NCBI GenBank assembly: GCA_904419075.1
Contig: CAJFQM010000001.1
Span: forward strand, 1-64,000
Length of the DNA: 64,000 bases
From: an uncultured Clostridia bacterium
GTDB taxonomy: Bacteria; Bacillota; Clostridia; Christensenellales; Borkfalkiaceae
Reading direction: 5' to 3'
Shown here: in pieces, positions 15,844 through 24,289 of the stretch
How positions within the stretch are numbered: position 1 is the stretch's first letter
Layout: each line of letters opens with the position of its first letter
The notes under the pieces: generated by a model
The model's database searches: none
The model's input: only the letters and a program-made list of their open reading frames with translations
Told to the model about the DNA's origin: nothing
Program-made: the position numbers and the translations under genes

Positions 15844-16947
15844 ATGGAATACAGAACCAATCGCCGTACGGGAGATAAAATAAGCGTCATCGGCTTCGGT
15901 ACGAGCGCTATTCCCCAAACGGCGGAAAAAGAATTTATCAAAACACTGAATTTGGCCTACGAGAACGGAATCAACTATTACGACCTTGCCACGAGCGACG
16001 CCTCGTGTTTTCCCGTTTTCGGAAAGGCCTTTGAAGGAGTGCGCGGAAACGTCATGTATCAGTTGCATTTCGGCGCCGATTATACGAAGGGCGGTTATGG
16101 CTGGACGACGGACGCGGAGACAATAAAACGTTCCGTGGAATGGCAGCTTCGACAATTGAAAACAGATTATATTGACTATGCGTTTATCCATTGTATGGAC
16201 GAGGCTTCCGATTGGAAAAAGTACAGGGACGGCGGAACGCTCGGCTATATCGGGCGCTTGAAGGAACAGGGCGTCGTCAGACATATCGGAATGTCGTCCC
16301 ATTCTCCTTCGATGGTGCAAAAGGTATTGGACTGCATGGCGCTCGACATGGTGATGTTCAGTATTAATCCCGCTTATGATTTCGAGCGCGGCGACGAATA
16401 CGGAATAGGTTCGTGCGCAGAGCGCCAAAAGCTGTACCGTCGTTGCGAAGCTGCGGGCGTGGGAGTTTCCGTCATGAAAGCATTTTCGGGAGGACAGCTT
16501 CTTTCGGAAAAAACGTCTCCTTTCGGAAAAGCGCTTACAGAGTATCAGTGTATACGCTATGCGCTCGATAAACCGGGAGTTTTAACGGTTCTGCCGGGCG
16601 TCCGCGGAGAAAGCGATTTAAGAAGGATTCTCGGATATCTTTCGGCGAGCGAACAAGAAAAGGACTATTCGGTTATCGCTTCATTCACGCCGAAGGAAGC
16701 GGACGGGAAATGCGTGTATTGTAATCATTGTCAGCCCTGTCCTGCGAGGATAGATATAGGCATGGCAAATAAATATTACGACCTTGCACGGGCAGGGGAC
16801 GTTTTGGCGGCCGATCACTATAAAAAATTGGAAAAGAATGCTTCGGATTGTATTGCGTGCGGACATTGTAACCGCCGTTGTCCCTTCCATGTCGATCAGA
16901 TGTCTAGAATAAAGGAAATCGCCGCATATTTTCGAGAAAGACAATAA
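15844..16947 (+). CDS. Ferredoxin-type aldo/keto reductase
   Basis: A 367-residue fusion of an aldo/keto reductase TIM barrel (about 1-280) with a C-terminal two-cluster ferredoxin-like region: CVYCNHCQPC near 286-295 and CIACGHCNRRC near 337-347. The Fe-S tail suggests electrons enter from ferredoxin or flavodoxin rather than NADPH alone. The usual barrel start is modified (GFGTSAIPQT, YDLATSD), so the standard Asp-Tyr active site may be incomplete. It is followed at 16963 by a second protein of the same architecture. Confidence 0.85.
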   Translation: MEYRTNRRTGDKISVIGFGTSAIPQTAEKEFIKTLNLAYENGINYYDLATSDASCFPVFGKAFEGVRGNVMYQLHFGADYTKGGYGWTTDAETIKRSVEWQLRQLKTDYIDYAFIHCMDEASDWKKYRDGGTLGYIGRLKEQGVVRHIGMSSHSPSMVQKVLDCMALDMVMFSINPAYDFERGDEYGIGSCAERQKLYRRCEAAGVGVSVMKAFSGGQLLSEKTSPFGKALTEYQCIRYALDKPGVLTVLPGVRGESDLRRILGYLSASEQEKDYSVIASFTPKEADGKCVYCNHCQPCPARIDIGMANKYYDLARAGDVLAADHYKKLEKNASDCIACGHCNRRCPFHVDQMSRIKEIAAYFRERQ

Positions 16948-16962
16948 GGAGATTTATAGAGT

Positions 16963-18090
16963 ATGGGATATTTGGGAGAAGAAATAAAGAAACTCGGATT
17001 CGGACTCATGCGTTTGCCTCAGAAAGACGGGAAAATCGACATCGAACAGACGAAAGAAATGGTCGATTTGTTTTTGGAGGCGGGTTTTACATATTTCGAC
17101 ACCGCACGGGTATATGCGGGGAGCGAGGAAGCGGTTCGCGAGGCGCTCGTCGAGAGATACCCCCGCGAGCGCTATCAGCTCGCGACAAAGAACGCTGCAT
17201 GGTGGAATTGTAAGACACGGGAGGACGCCATCGCTCAGTTCGATACGTCGCTGAAATTGACGGGAGCGGGATATTTCGATTTTTATCTGCTGCATAACCT
17301 CGGGGAAAGCCGTACGCGTTATTTCGATGATTTCGGCCTTTGGTCTTGGGTATGGGAAAAGAAGCGCGAAGGCCTTGTCAGGCACGTCGGTTTTTCTTTC
17401 CATTCCACGCCGGAGGAACTGGAAACGATTTTGACCGCTCACCCGGAAATGGAATTCGTGCAGTTGCAAATCAATTATGCCGATTGGGAAAATCCCGCAG
17501 TACAGTCCCGCGCCTGCTATGAGGTCGCGAGAAAACACGGAAAGCCCGTCATTATTATGGAGCCCGTCAAAGGCGGCATGTTGGCGACTCCGCCCGCGTC
17601 CGTAGCGGAAATTCTTAAACGTGCGGAACCGGATTCGTCTCCCGCCTCTTGGGCGCTTCGTTTCGCGGCAAATCTCGACGGGGTCATCACGGTACTTTCG
17701 GGAATGAGCGATTTGGCGCAGATGAAAGACAATCTTTCTCGCATGAAGAATTTTACCCGTCTTACGCAGGAAGAACTCTCTACGCTCTCTCGCGCGCAGG
17801 AAGCGCTTCGGAAAATACCGCTGATTCCCTGTACGAAGTGTAACTACTGCGCGAAAGTATGTCCGAAAAATATCGGTATTTCCGATACGTTTTCCGCAAT
17901 GAACACTCTTACGTTCTACGGGGATAAAGAGCGGGCAAAACGTCAGGAAAAATCTTCGGTATCGGAGAAGGGAAAAGCTGCCGCGACGGATTGCATTAAA
18001 TGCGGCCGCTGCGAACAGGCATGCCCTCAGCATATTTCGATTCGAAAAGAACTCGACAGGGCTGCAAAAGAATTTTATGGAAAGGAGTAA
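16963..18090 (+). CDS. Ferredoxin-type aldo/keto reductase, second copy
   Basis: A 375-residue aldo/keto reductase barrel (about 1-275; GFGLMRLPQ, FDTARVYAGSE with the expected Asp and Tyr) joined to two cysteine clusters, CTKCNYCAKVC (about 287-297) and CIKCGRCEQAC (about 345-355). It keeps the conserved catalytic start that the upstream paralogue has lost, so the two may work on different substrates or as a pair. The ECF-like membrane gene begins five bases after its stop. Confidence 0.9.
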   Translation: MGYLGEEIKKLGFGLMRLPQKDGKIDIEQTKEMVDLFLEAGFTYFDTARVYAGSEEAVREALVERYPRERYQLATKNAAWWNCKTREDAIAQFDTSLKLTGAGYFDFYLLHNLGESRTRYFDDFGLWSWVWEKKREGLVRHVGFSFHSTPEELETILTAHPEMEFVQLQINYADWENPAVQSRACYEVARKHGKPVIIMEPVKGGMLATPPASVAEILKRAEPDSSPASWALRFAANLDGVITVLSGMSDLAQMKDNLSRMKNFTRLTQEELSTLSRAQEALRKIPLIPCTKCNYCAKVCPKNIGISDTFSAMNTLTFYGDKERAKRQEKSSVSEKGKAAATDCIKCGRCEQACPQHISIRKELDRAAKEFYGKE

Positions 18091-18094
18091 AAAC

Positions 18095-18679
18095 ATGATA
18101 GAAAATATACTTGCCCGCAAAGGGATTTCTTTGAAAATCAGATTGACGGTCAAAAGTTTGGTGTCCGCAGGCATCGTCGTCCTTGCGGTAATGCTGCCGC
18201 AGCTCGTACATCTCGCCGCGGGCCCTTCGGGCGGAATGACATGGCTTCCCATGTATCTGCCTGTATTGCTGGGCGGCTGTCTGCTCGGAAAGTGGTGGGG
18301 ACTCGGTGTGGGAATTCTCTCTCCGCTCGTCAGCTTTGCGGTTACGTCGGCCATGGGAAACGCGATGCCTGCGGCTGCCCGTTTGCCGTTCATGACGGCA
18401 GAACTCGCCGTATTCGCCGCTGTTTCCGGACTGTTTTCCGAAAAGATTTCCGAAAACGGCTGGATGGCATTTCCCGCAGTATTGCTCGCAGCGGTGAGCG
18501 GTCGTGCGGTATTTCTTCTCCTCACGGCGATTTTCCAAAGCATTGCACCCTTTACGGTTTCCGTTGTCTGGTCGCAGATTCAGAGCGGTTTTATCGGTTT
18601 GATTTTACAGGCCGTACTCGTGCCGCTGATGGTTATGGGAATACGCGCACTCATGCGGAGAGACAAGAAGAATGACTGA
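18095..18679 (+). CDS. ECF transporter S component-like membrane protein
   Basis: A 194-residue protein with five to six helices. The LPVLLGGCLLGKWWGLGVGI segment and PxxxAR loops resemble substrate-binding S components of energy-coupling-factor transporters. ATG at 18095 is chosen because AAGGAG precedes it; the frame opens 18 bases earlier. It overlaps the next gene by 8 bases. If an S component, it would share the EcfAAT module from elsewhere and might bring in a cofactor or substrate for this operon (inference). Confidence 0.75.
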   Translation: MIENILARKGISLKIRLTVKSLVSAGIVVLAVMLPQLVHLAAGPSGGMTWLPMYLPVLLGGCLLGKWWGLGVGILSPLVSFAVTSAMGNAMPAAARLPFMTAELAVFAAVSGLFSEKISENGWMAFPAVLLAAVSGRAVFLLLTAIFQSIAPFTVSVVWSQIQSGFIGLILQAVLVPLMVMGIRALMRRDKKND

Positions 18680-19082
18680 TTTGGAACTTGCAAAGCGGAA
18701 TCTCGCGGGACATACGATTTGTCTTTGTAAAGACGGAAGGCTTTTGACGAGCGACAAGCGCGGGATTTCTCCGATGATGGATTTTATCGAAGAAGACTGC
18801 GACGTGGCGGGATATTCCGTCGCGGATAAGATAGTCGGCAAAGCGGCGGCGTTTCTCTTCGTCCTCGCGAGGATCAGGGAAGTATATGCGGAGGTTTTGT
18901 CTGCCGAGGGAAAGAGGGTCTTGGACGAAAACGGCATTCCGTGTTCGTTCTCTGCTTTGACGGATAAGATCATCAATCGGAAGGGAGACGGCATGTGCCC
19001 GATGGAAACTCTCGTACAAAAAGAAACCGATCCGGAAAGAGCCTATGCGCTTTTGAAAAAGAAACTGTCCGAAAATAGTTAA
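18672..19082 (+). CDS. DUF1893-domain protein
   Basis: A 136-residue soluble protein matching the DUF1893 pattern. It has a start like CLCKDGRLLTSDKRGISP, then DVAGYSVADKIVGKAAAFL, which in this family resembles a cytidine-deaminase-like fold without its zinc motif. It is the last gene of the TetR operon and overlaps the upstream gene. A terminator follows within a few bases. Function is not established. Confidence 0.8.
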   Translation: MTDLELAKRNLAGHTICLCKDGRLLTSDKRGISPMMDFIEEDCDVAGYSVADKIVGKAAAFLFVLARIREVYAEVLSAEGKRVLDENGIPCSFSALTDKIINRKGDGMCPMETLVQKETDPERAYALLKKKLSENS

Positions 19083-19083
19083 A

Positions 19084-19122
19084 AAAATCCCGCCCGAATA
19101 TTTTTCGGACGGGATTTTTTCG
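19084..19122 (+). terminator. Terminator of the TetR redox operon
   Basis: AATCCCGCCCGAA (19086-19098) pairs with TTCGGACGGGATT (one mismatch) and runs into TTTTTT. Confidence 0.9.
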
Positions 19123-19173
19123 TTTGGTGTCACTAAAAAAACAAAAAGCAAACATATTGGACAAACAATTTAA

Positions 19174-19202
19174 TTGCAATTTTCATAAAAAACCGTTATA
19201 AT
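19174..19202 (+). promoter_or_regulatory. Promoter of the KDPG aldolase-kinase operon
   Basis: TTGCAA (19174-19179), 17 bases and TATAAT (19197-19202). Confidence 0.75.
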
Positions 19203-19257
19203 AAAATAAACGATATTTAAAGCCCGAAAGGTATGGGGCGAAAAGGAGCATGGATCA

Positions 19258-19800
19258 ATGGAGAAAAAAATCCCCGTTGTAGTTATCAAACAGTTGGAGG
19301 ATACGCGAAAAATTCTTTTCGCCTTGCGGGAATACGGTATTCGCTGTGCGGAAATCACGTTCCGAACAGAGTGCGCGGAGGAAGCTATCAGGCTTGCGGT
19401 AAAAGAATTTCCCGATATGGAAATAGGGGCGGGGACGGTCATCAACGCGAAACAATGCGAAAGCGCTTTGACCGCCGGCGCCGAGTTTATCGTTTCTCCG
19501 GGACTTTCCGTCGAAGTAGCGGAAATGTGTAAAGAAAAGAATATTCCCTATTATCCCGGCTGTGTGACGCCTACGGAAATCATGCAGGCTTTATCCTTAG
19601 GAATTACCACGGTAAAATTCTTTCCCGCGAATATTTACGGCGGCTTAAAAGCATTAAAGGCACTTTCCACGCCGTTCCCGCAGATCAGGTTTATTCCTAC
19701 GGGGGGCGTGGATAAGGAGAATATGGATGAATATCTGGCGTTTGAAAAAGTCGCGGCGATAGGGGGCAGTTTTTTTGTGGAGGAGGCGTTGTCGAAATGA
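19258..19800 (+). CDS. eda: KDPG/KHG aldolase
   Basis: A 180-residue class I aldolase that splits 2-keto-3-deoxy-6-phosphogluconate into pyruvate and glyceraldehyde 3-phosphate. Catalytic E32 (AEITFRTE) and Schiff-base lysine K120 (TTVKFFPAN) are in place. It is some 25-30 residues shorter than E. coli Eda, mainly at the ends. The start follows AAAAGGAG. It overlaps the downstream sugar kinase by ATGA, giving the lower Entner-Doudoroff branch used for uronic acids. Confidence 0.9.
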   Translation: MEKKIPVVVIKQLEDTRKILFALREYGIRCAEITFRTECAEEAIRLAVKEFPDMEIGAGTVINAKQCESALTAGAEFIVSPGLSVEVAEMCKEKNIPYYPGCVTPTEIMQALSLGITTVKFFPANIYGGLKALKALSTPFPQIRFIPTGGVDKENMDEYLAFEKVAAIGGSFFVEEALSK

Positions 19801-20819
19801 AAAGAGCGATTACTTTCGGAGAACTCATGCTGCGGCTGGCACCCGAAAATTATCTTCGGTTTGTGCAGAGCGAAAAATACGAAGCGACGTTCGGCGGAGC
19901 GGAAGCCAATGTCGCGGTGAGCCTTGCAAATTACGGGATAGATACAGCGTTCGTGAGTAAACTCCCGTCGCATGAAATCGGTCAGGCCGCGGTAAACAGT
20001 CTGAGAAAATTCGGCGTGGATACTTCTCTCGTCGTCCGCGGCGGAGAGCGCGTGGGAATTTATTTCTGTGAGAAGGGAGCCAGCCAGCGCCCCTCGAAAG
20101 TCATTTACGATCGGGCATACAGCAGTATTGCCACGGCGGAAAAAGAAGATTTTGATTGGCAGAAAATTTTTAAGGGGGCAGATTGGTTCCACTTTACGGG
20201 AATTACGCCGGCTCTTTCGGAACGGACGGCAGAAATTTGTCTCGATGCGGTCAAGGAGGCAAAAAAAGTTGGCGTTACGGTTTCCTGTGACCTGAATTTC
20301 CGAAAAAAACTTTGGAGCAAGGAACGTGCCCGAGAGATTATGAGCGAGCTTTGCTGCTATGTGGATTATTGCATCGCCAACGAGGAGGACGCAAAGGACG
20401 TTTTCGGAATAGAGGCGGAAAATACGGATATTTACGGCGGCAAGCTGAATGAAGCCGGATATATCTCCGTCGCGGAAAAGCTGTCGAAAAAATTCGGATT
20501 CAAGGGCGTTGCGATTACGCTTCGGGAAAGTCTTTCCGCGAGCGACAATAATTGGAGCGGCATGTTCTATACGGAAGGGAAGGCGTACTTTTCCAAGAAA
20601 TATGCCGTGCATATCGTGGACAGAGTCGGCGGCGGCGACAGCTTTGGCGGCGGACTGATCTATTCTTTGTTAAACGGTTTTGAGCCTCAAAGGGCGATTG
20701 AATTTGCCGCTGCGGCGAGCTGTCTCAAACATAGTATCGAAGGAGATTATAATCTCGTGTCGGCGGGCGAAGTGGAGAGCCTTGCAAACGGAAACGCTAG
20801 CGGCCGCGTACAGAGATGA
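19797..20819 (+). CDS. kdgK: PfkB-family 2-keto-3-deoxygluconate kinase
   Basis: A 340-residue ribokinase-family kinase. It has the N-terminal GELMLRLAP and FGGAEANVAVSLA signatures and the C-terminal DRVGGGDSFGGGL motif with catalytic base D281. Together with the coupled KDPG aldolase, the likely reaction is ATP-dependent phosphorylation of 2-keto-3-deoxygluconate. Substrate specificity rests on this context. A strong terminator follows. Confidence 0.88.
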   Translation: MKRAITFGELMLRLAPENYLRFVQSEKYEATFGGAEANVAVSLANYGIDTAFVSKLPSHEIGQAAVNSLRKFGVDTSLVVRGGERVGIYFCEKGASQRPSKVIYDRAYSSIATAEKEDFDWQKIFKGADWFHFTGITPALSERTAEICLDAVKEAKKVGVTVSCDLNFRKKLWSKERAREIMSELCCYVDYCIANEEDAKDVFGIEAENTDIYGGKLNEAGYISVAEKLSKKFGFKGVAITLRESLSASDNNWSGMFYTEGKAYFSKKYAVHIVDRVGGGDSFGGGLIYSLLNGFEPQRAIEFAAAASCLKHSIEGDYNLVSAGEVESLANGNASGRVQR

Positions 20820-20837
20820 TCGGAAAGGAAATATTGT

Positions 20838-20884
20838 TATAAAACAGTCCGTCCCGCTTATGATAGCGGGACGGACTGTTTTGT
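20838..20884. terminator. Strong bidirectional terminator
   Basis: AAAACAGTCCGTCCCGC (20841-20857) pairs perfectly with GCGGGACGGACTGTTTT (20866-20882). It ends the kinase operon and can also serve the minus-strand anti-sigma gene. Confidence 0.9.
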
Positions 20885-20983
20885 TTTACAGAATTTTTTA
20901 TACTGTAAAAGGGGATAGAATCTTTTCTTCAAAATTTGAAATGTCTAAAATTAAAGAATGATAAAAGCGAAAATATATAAAAA

Positions 20984-22114
20984 TTAATCATCGTCGTCTT
21001 CGTCGTCAAAACGGTCATGATCGGAAGATTCTCCGTTTTCGAAAACATAATGATATTCGCCTTGCCGGATATAAATTCGGAAACGAACGTCTTCGCCGTC
21101 AATATTTCCTCGGACAAAAAGGATCCGTTCTCCGTCTTCCGTCTCGTCGTTGAAAATGAGTTCTTCTTTTTTTCCGTCTTTGGAAACCGTCATTTTCAGT
21201 TCGAGTTCGTCGTCTTCTGTTTCATATTTGATTTCCGTCTTTTCAATCAGTTTGTTTTTTGAATAGACGGAGTAGACATATTCTTTTTCCGTTTCCGATT
21301 CTCCGTCGTCTTCCTCCGTTTCGGTCTCTTGTTCCACTTCAATATAGGAATTTTTCTCCGTATCCGTAAACGCTTTAAAATACAGTGCGTTTTCCGTTTC
21401 GTCTTCGGAAAATTCCGTTTCATAGCTCCCTTCGACGGGATAGACCGTATCTTCTATGACGAGTATACCTGAAAGGGAATAACTTTCTTCCGTCTCGTCG
21501 TCTTCTGTTTCGCCTTTGAGAAAAATTTTGTCATAGTACATGACATAAGAGACGCTGTCACCCAAAAGGTCGGTATAGGAAACAGTCATTCCGTAGGTAT
21601 AACCCATTTCTCCCGCAATGTCTTCTCCCGTTATGGCTCCGTCGCTCAAAAGACTTTCCACCAAAGCCATATATTTATTGATTGTATCGATTTGTTCGGA
21701 AGAATTCTTCCGAACGACAGCGGACATCGCCCGTACTCTTTGGATTGCGGGAGCAGCGGATTTTTCAGAGGACAAGATTGTTCCTATGGAAGCGGCGCCG
21801 TAAGCATAAAAGGAATCCGCGTCGGTAATATCTGCAAATTTGTTTTCGTTCGGATTGGGAAAGAAAGGGTTTTTCGATTTATGCAGAAAAACAGGGAGAA
21901 AAATACAAAGAGCCAAAAGGACTGCAAAAACCGACGCGCAGAGCGCAATGAGTTTATTGCGATTTTCTTTAACCGTTTTTTCGCCGCCGTGCGCATAGGA
22001 CAGAGATACTTCTTTTTCCTCGTAGCCGAGTTGCCGTTTAATATTGTCTTTTATATGCTTATCGGGAAGAATTTCCGCAGAATGTTCCGATAATAATTTT
22101 TTTATCTTTTTCAT
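20984..22114 (-). CDS. Membrane anti-sigma factor with large acidic sensor domain
   Basis: A 376-residue protein overlapping the sigma gene by ATGA. Residues 1-52 are cytoplasmic and would bind the sigma factor. One helix (about 54-77, LIALCASVFAVLLALCIFLP) crosses the membrane, and about 290 residues lie outside, strongly acidic and ending DDEDDDD. The outer domain carries YMALVESLLSDG and a Tyr-rich VSYVMYYDKI stretch that recur almost unchanged in the divergent lipoprotein at 22852. No zinc-binding anti-sigma motif is visible. Role is inferred from operon and topology. Confidence 0.8.
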   Translation of the reverse strand: MKKIKKLLSEHSAEILPDKHIKDNIKRQLGYEEKEVSLSYAHGGEKTVKENRNKLIALCASVFAVLLALCIFLPVFLHKSKNPFFPNPNENKFADITDADSFYAYGAASIGTILSSEKSAAPAIQRVRAMSAVVRKNSSEQIDTINKYMALVESLLSDGAITGEDIAGEMGYTYGMTVSYTDLLGDSVSYVMYYDKIFLKGETEDDETEESYSLSGILVIEDTVYPVEGSYETEFSEDETENALYFKAFTDTEKNSYIEVEQETETEEDDGESETEKEYVYSVYSKNKLIEKTEIKYETEDDELELKMTVSKDGKKEELIFNDETEDGERILFVRGNIDGEDVRFRIYIRQGEYHYVFENGESSDHDRFDDEDDDD

Positions 22115-22641
22115 AAATCTGCCTCCTCCTTGATAAGATGAGCTTTTAGCTTTTTCAGGGCCTCATTGTTTTTCCAGGTAACCGTTCCGACAGGAATATC
22201 AAGCATCTCGGAAACTTCCCGTCGTTTATATCCCGAGACTTGACATAGCATAAGAATTTTATATTCGTCTTCGGACAGAATTTTTGCCGCAACGTCGAAA
22301 ATATAAGGAAGTTCTGTTTCATGGTGGCCGTATTTGTAGGAATCGGTTTCAAAATCCGTGGGAATTTCCCGCCGATATTTTTTTAGATGATTGAGTGCGA
22401 GCGATTTTCCGATTCTGCATATCCAAGCAGAGAAATTCGTCCCCGGCTGATATTGATTCAACGCGGAGATTGCCCGAATGAATGTATCCTGTAAAATGTC
22501 CTCTGCATACATCTTGTCGCGGACGATATAGAGAATCGCAAAATAAACGGAACGGTTCGTGCGTTCGTAAATATAATCGAAAGCGCGTTTATTCCCACCC
22601 TTTAATTCGGCAATTTTCTTTTCGAGTTTGTCGCGGTTCAT
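22111..22641 (-). CDS. ECF-subfamily RNA polymerase sigma factor
   Basis: A 176-residue sigma-70 protein with region 2 (about 20-90; DILQDTFIRAISALNQY, FSAWICRIGKSLALNHLKK) and region 4 (about 118-170; GYKRREVSEMLDIPVGTV). No region 3 or 1.1 is present, as in extracytoplasmic-function sigma factors. The anti-sigma gene is translationally coupled behind it. Likely targets include its own locus. A sigma-A-type promoter lies upstream. Confidence 0.93.
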   Translation of the reverse strand: MNRDKLEKKIAELKGGNKRAFDYIYERTNRSVYFAILYIVRDKMYAEDILQDTFIRAISALNQYQPGTNFSAWICRIGKSLALNHLKKYRREIPTDFETDSYKYGHHETELPYIFDVAAKILSEDEYKILMLCQVSGYKRREVSEMLDIPVGTVTWKNNEALKKLKAHLIKEEADL

Positions 22642-22708
22642 AATTTCTCCCTAATAATAACAATCGAAAAAGGAAAATTGTTGGTAAAAAGAACAAATTC
22701 TATACAAT

Positions 22709-22737
22709 ATAATATCAGGAACGAAAAAAATAGTCAA
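22709..22737 (-). promoter_or_regulatory. Promoter of the sigma/anti-sigma operon
   Basis: On the minus strand TTGACT (22737-22732), 17 bases and TATTAT (22714-22709). On the plus strand no clear sigma-A promoter precedes the lipoprotein. A CCAACA at 22770-22775 with TTGTTATAT about 17 bases later could be an ECF-type promoter (speculative). Confidence 0.65.
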
Positions 22738-22851
22738 GATAAGAGACAAAAAATTTTTTTCTGAAAATTCCAACAAAATGCAAAAGAAGAATTGTTATAT
22801 AGGTGTGAAAGGGAAAAAAGAGTCCCAAAAAATTCTTTGAGGAGATGTAAA

Positions 22852-23871
22852 ATGAAAAAATTTTTGGCAATTTTTGCAATGACTTCTGTATTGGCACTCG
22901 GCTTTGCCTCTTGTTCGGACGGCGGGAGAAAAACGGGAGACGTCAATAACAAATTTGACGAACTGACGACTACGGAAGCTGTGTACGGATTCAGCGCGGC
23001 TTCGGCCGGTATGTTGATTTCGTCGATGAACAATCAGGGAAGCGCAAAACGGCTTGCGTCGGAAAAGGGAATCGATTTCGTAACGGAAGAAACAACTTCT
23101 TTGAATGCCGAAATCCCGTTTTCTTCGGAGGCAAAAAGAAAAAAAAGCGGCTTTTCGGGAAACGTAACAGAACCGGAAAATTCTTCCGGCGGTATTGCGG
23201 AATCGGACGCGGATTTATCCGAATTTGACGAATATATGGCGCTGGTCGAGAGCCTTTTAAGCGACGGAGGTTTCAAAATACAGTCACAGACATCGGACAG
23301 ACCCGAATTTGAAGAAAAAATGGTTGTCGGATATAACGATATGGTAGGAAATTCCCTGCAATATATCATGTACTATAACCAAATTCTTACCGATATAGAA
23401 GACGACGACGGCGAAAAGGAAGAGAAATACCGGATAGAAGGGGTAATGAATATTGACGGCACAGACTATGAAATTTTTGGCCAAAAGGAAGATGAGTCGG
23501 ACGGAGGAGAATCGGAGAGCGAGACGGAATTCAGAGTCATACTCGGAGAAAATAAATATATGTCGGTAGAGCAGAGTTTCGAAACGGAAGACGGGGAAAC
23601 GGAACAGGAATATAGCTATTCCGTTATCGAAAACAAAAAAGTTTTGGAGCGCAGTTCTTTTGAGTATGAGGAAGAACGGGGAGAGCTGGAACTCAAAATG
23701 GTTTCATACAAAAACGGAAAGACCCAAGTCGTCTATTTTGAAAAAGAGAAGGTGAAAGGGGAAGAGGTCATTTACCTGCGCGTGGGACAGGGGGCCGATA
23801 CGCGGCGATATATCGCGCGCGTGAAAACAGACGCAAACGGGAATTCTTATTACGAGTATGAACTCGTTTGA
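22852..23871 (+). CDS. Lipoprotein paralogous to the anti-sigma sensor domain
   Basis: A 339-residue lipoprotein with lipobox FASC (Cys at about 21). From about 40 on it matches the extracytoplasmic part of the divergent anti-sigma factor in order: YGFSAASAGMLISS, YMALVESLLSDG, a Tyr-rich SLQYIMYYNQI stretch, then Glu/Asp-rich beta segments including RGELELKMVS. It lacks the cytoplasmic and membrane parts. I infer a ligand-capturing decoy, co-sensor or regulon member. The start follows GAGGAGATGT; the longer frame upstream lacks a site. Confidence 0.85.
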   Translation: MKKFLAIFAMTSVLALGFASCSDGGRKTGDVNNKFDELTTTEAVYGFSAASAGMLISSMNNQGSAKRLASEKGIDFVTEETTSLNAEIPFSSEAKRKKSGFSGNVTEPENSSGGIAESDADLSEFDEYMALVESLLSDGGFKIQSQTSDRPEFEEKMVVGYNDMVGNSLQYIMYYNQILTDIEDDDGEKEEKYRIEGVMNIDGTDYEIFGQKEDESDGGESESETEFRVILGENKYMSVEQSFETEDGETEQEYSYSVIENKKVLERSSFEYEEERGELELKMVSYKNGKTQVVYFEKEKVKGEEVIYLRVGQGADTRRYIARVKTDANGNSYYEYELV

Positions 23872-23912
23872 TCTGCTCTCGATTGCCGTAAAATAGAAAA
23901 AATTTCATTTTT

Positions 23913-23961
23913 TGCAGAATGGGAGGTCTTCGGAAGAATACCTCCCATTCTGCATGTTTTT
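23913..23961 (+). terminator. Long perfect hairpin terminator
   Basis: TGCAGAATGGGAGGT (23913-23927) and ACCTCCCATTCTGCA (23940-23954) form a perfect 15-bp stem followed by TGTTTTT. The loop itself contains CTTCGGAAG. Confidence 0.85.
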
Positions 23962-24075
23962 GAGAAAAAAGTGAAAAATATCCGAAATTTTTATCGGGAT
24001 AAAGAGCGGAACAATGCTGAAAAATCCATGGGAAAAAGAGGAAAATTTTTTAAGAAAGAGTTGCGCATTTCTCCA

Positions 24076-24104
24076 TTGTATTGGCGGGAAATATATTTTA
24101 TAAT
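24076..24104 (+). promoter_or_regulatory. Promoter of the polysaccharide-utilisation operon
   Basis: TTGTAT (24076-24081), 17 bases and TATAAT (24099-24104). The transcript would have a leader of about 180 bases (24111-24289). A 70-codon open frame there (24081-24293) starts inside the promoter and has no ribosome site, so I read the region as untranslated leader. Apart from the terminator at 23913, I see nothing else in 23872-24075. Confidence 0.65.
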
Positions 24105-24289
24105 AGAATCATCGAAAAAAGGGGAAAAATAAGCCGAGATTTGAAAATAGAAGTACAAAAAAGGCTGCAATTTCTGAAAAATTTACTCTTTATCTGCCTG
24201 AAAAATAAAGGTAAAGAGAGGACGATTCCTTTCGGAAATGTATTGGACAAAAGCGCAAAAATGAAAAGACTTATATGGGAGATTTTAAC

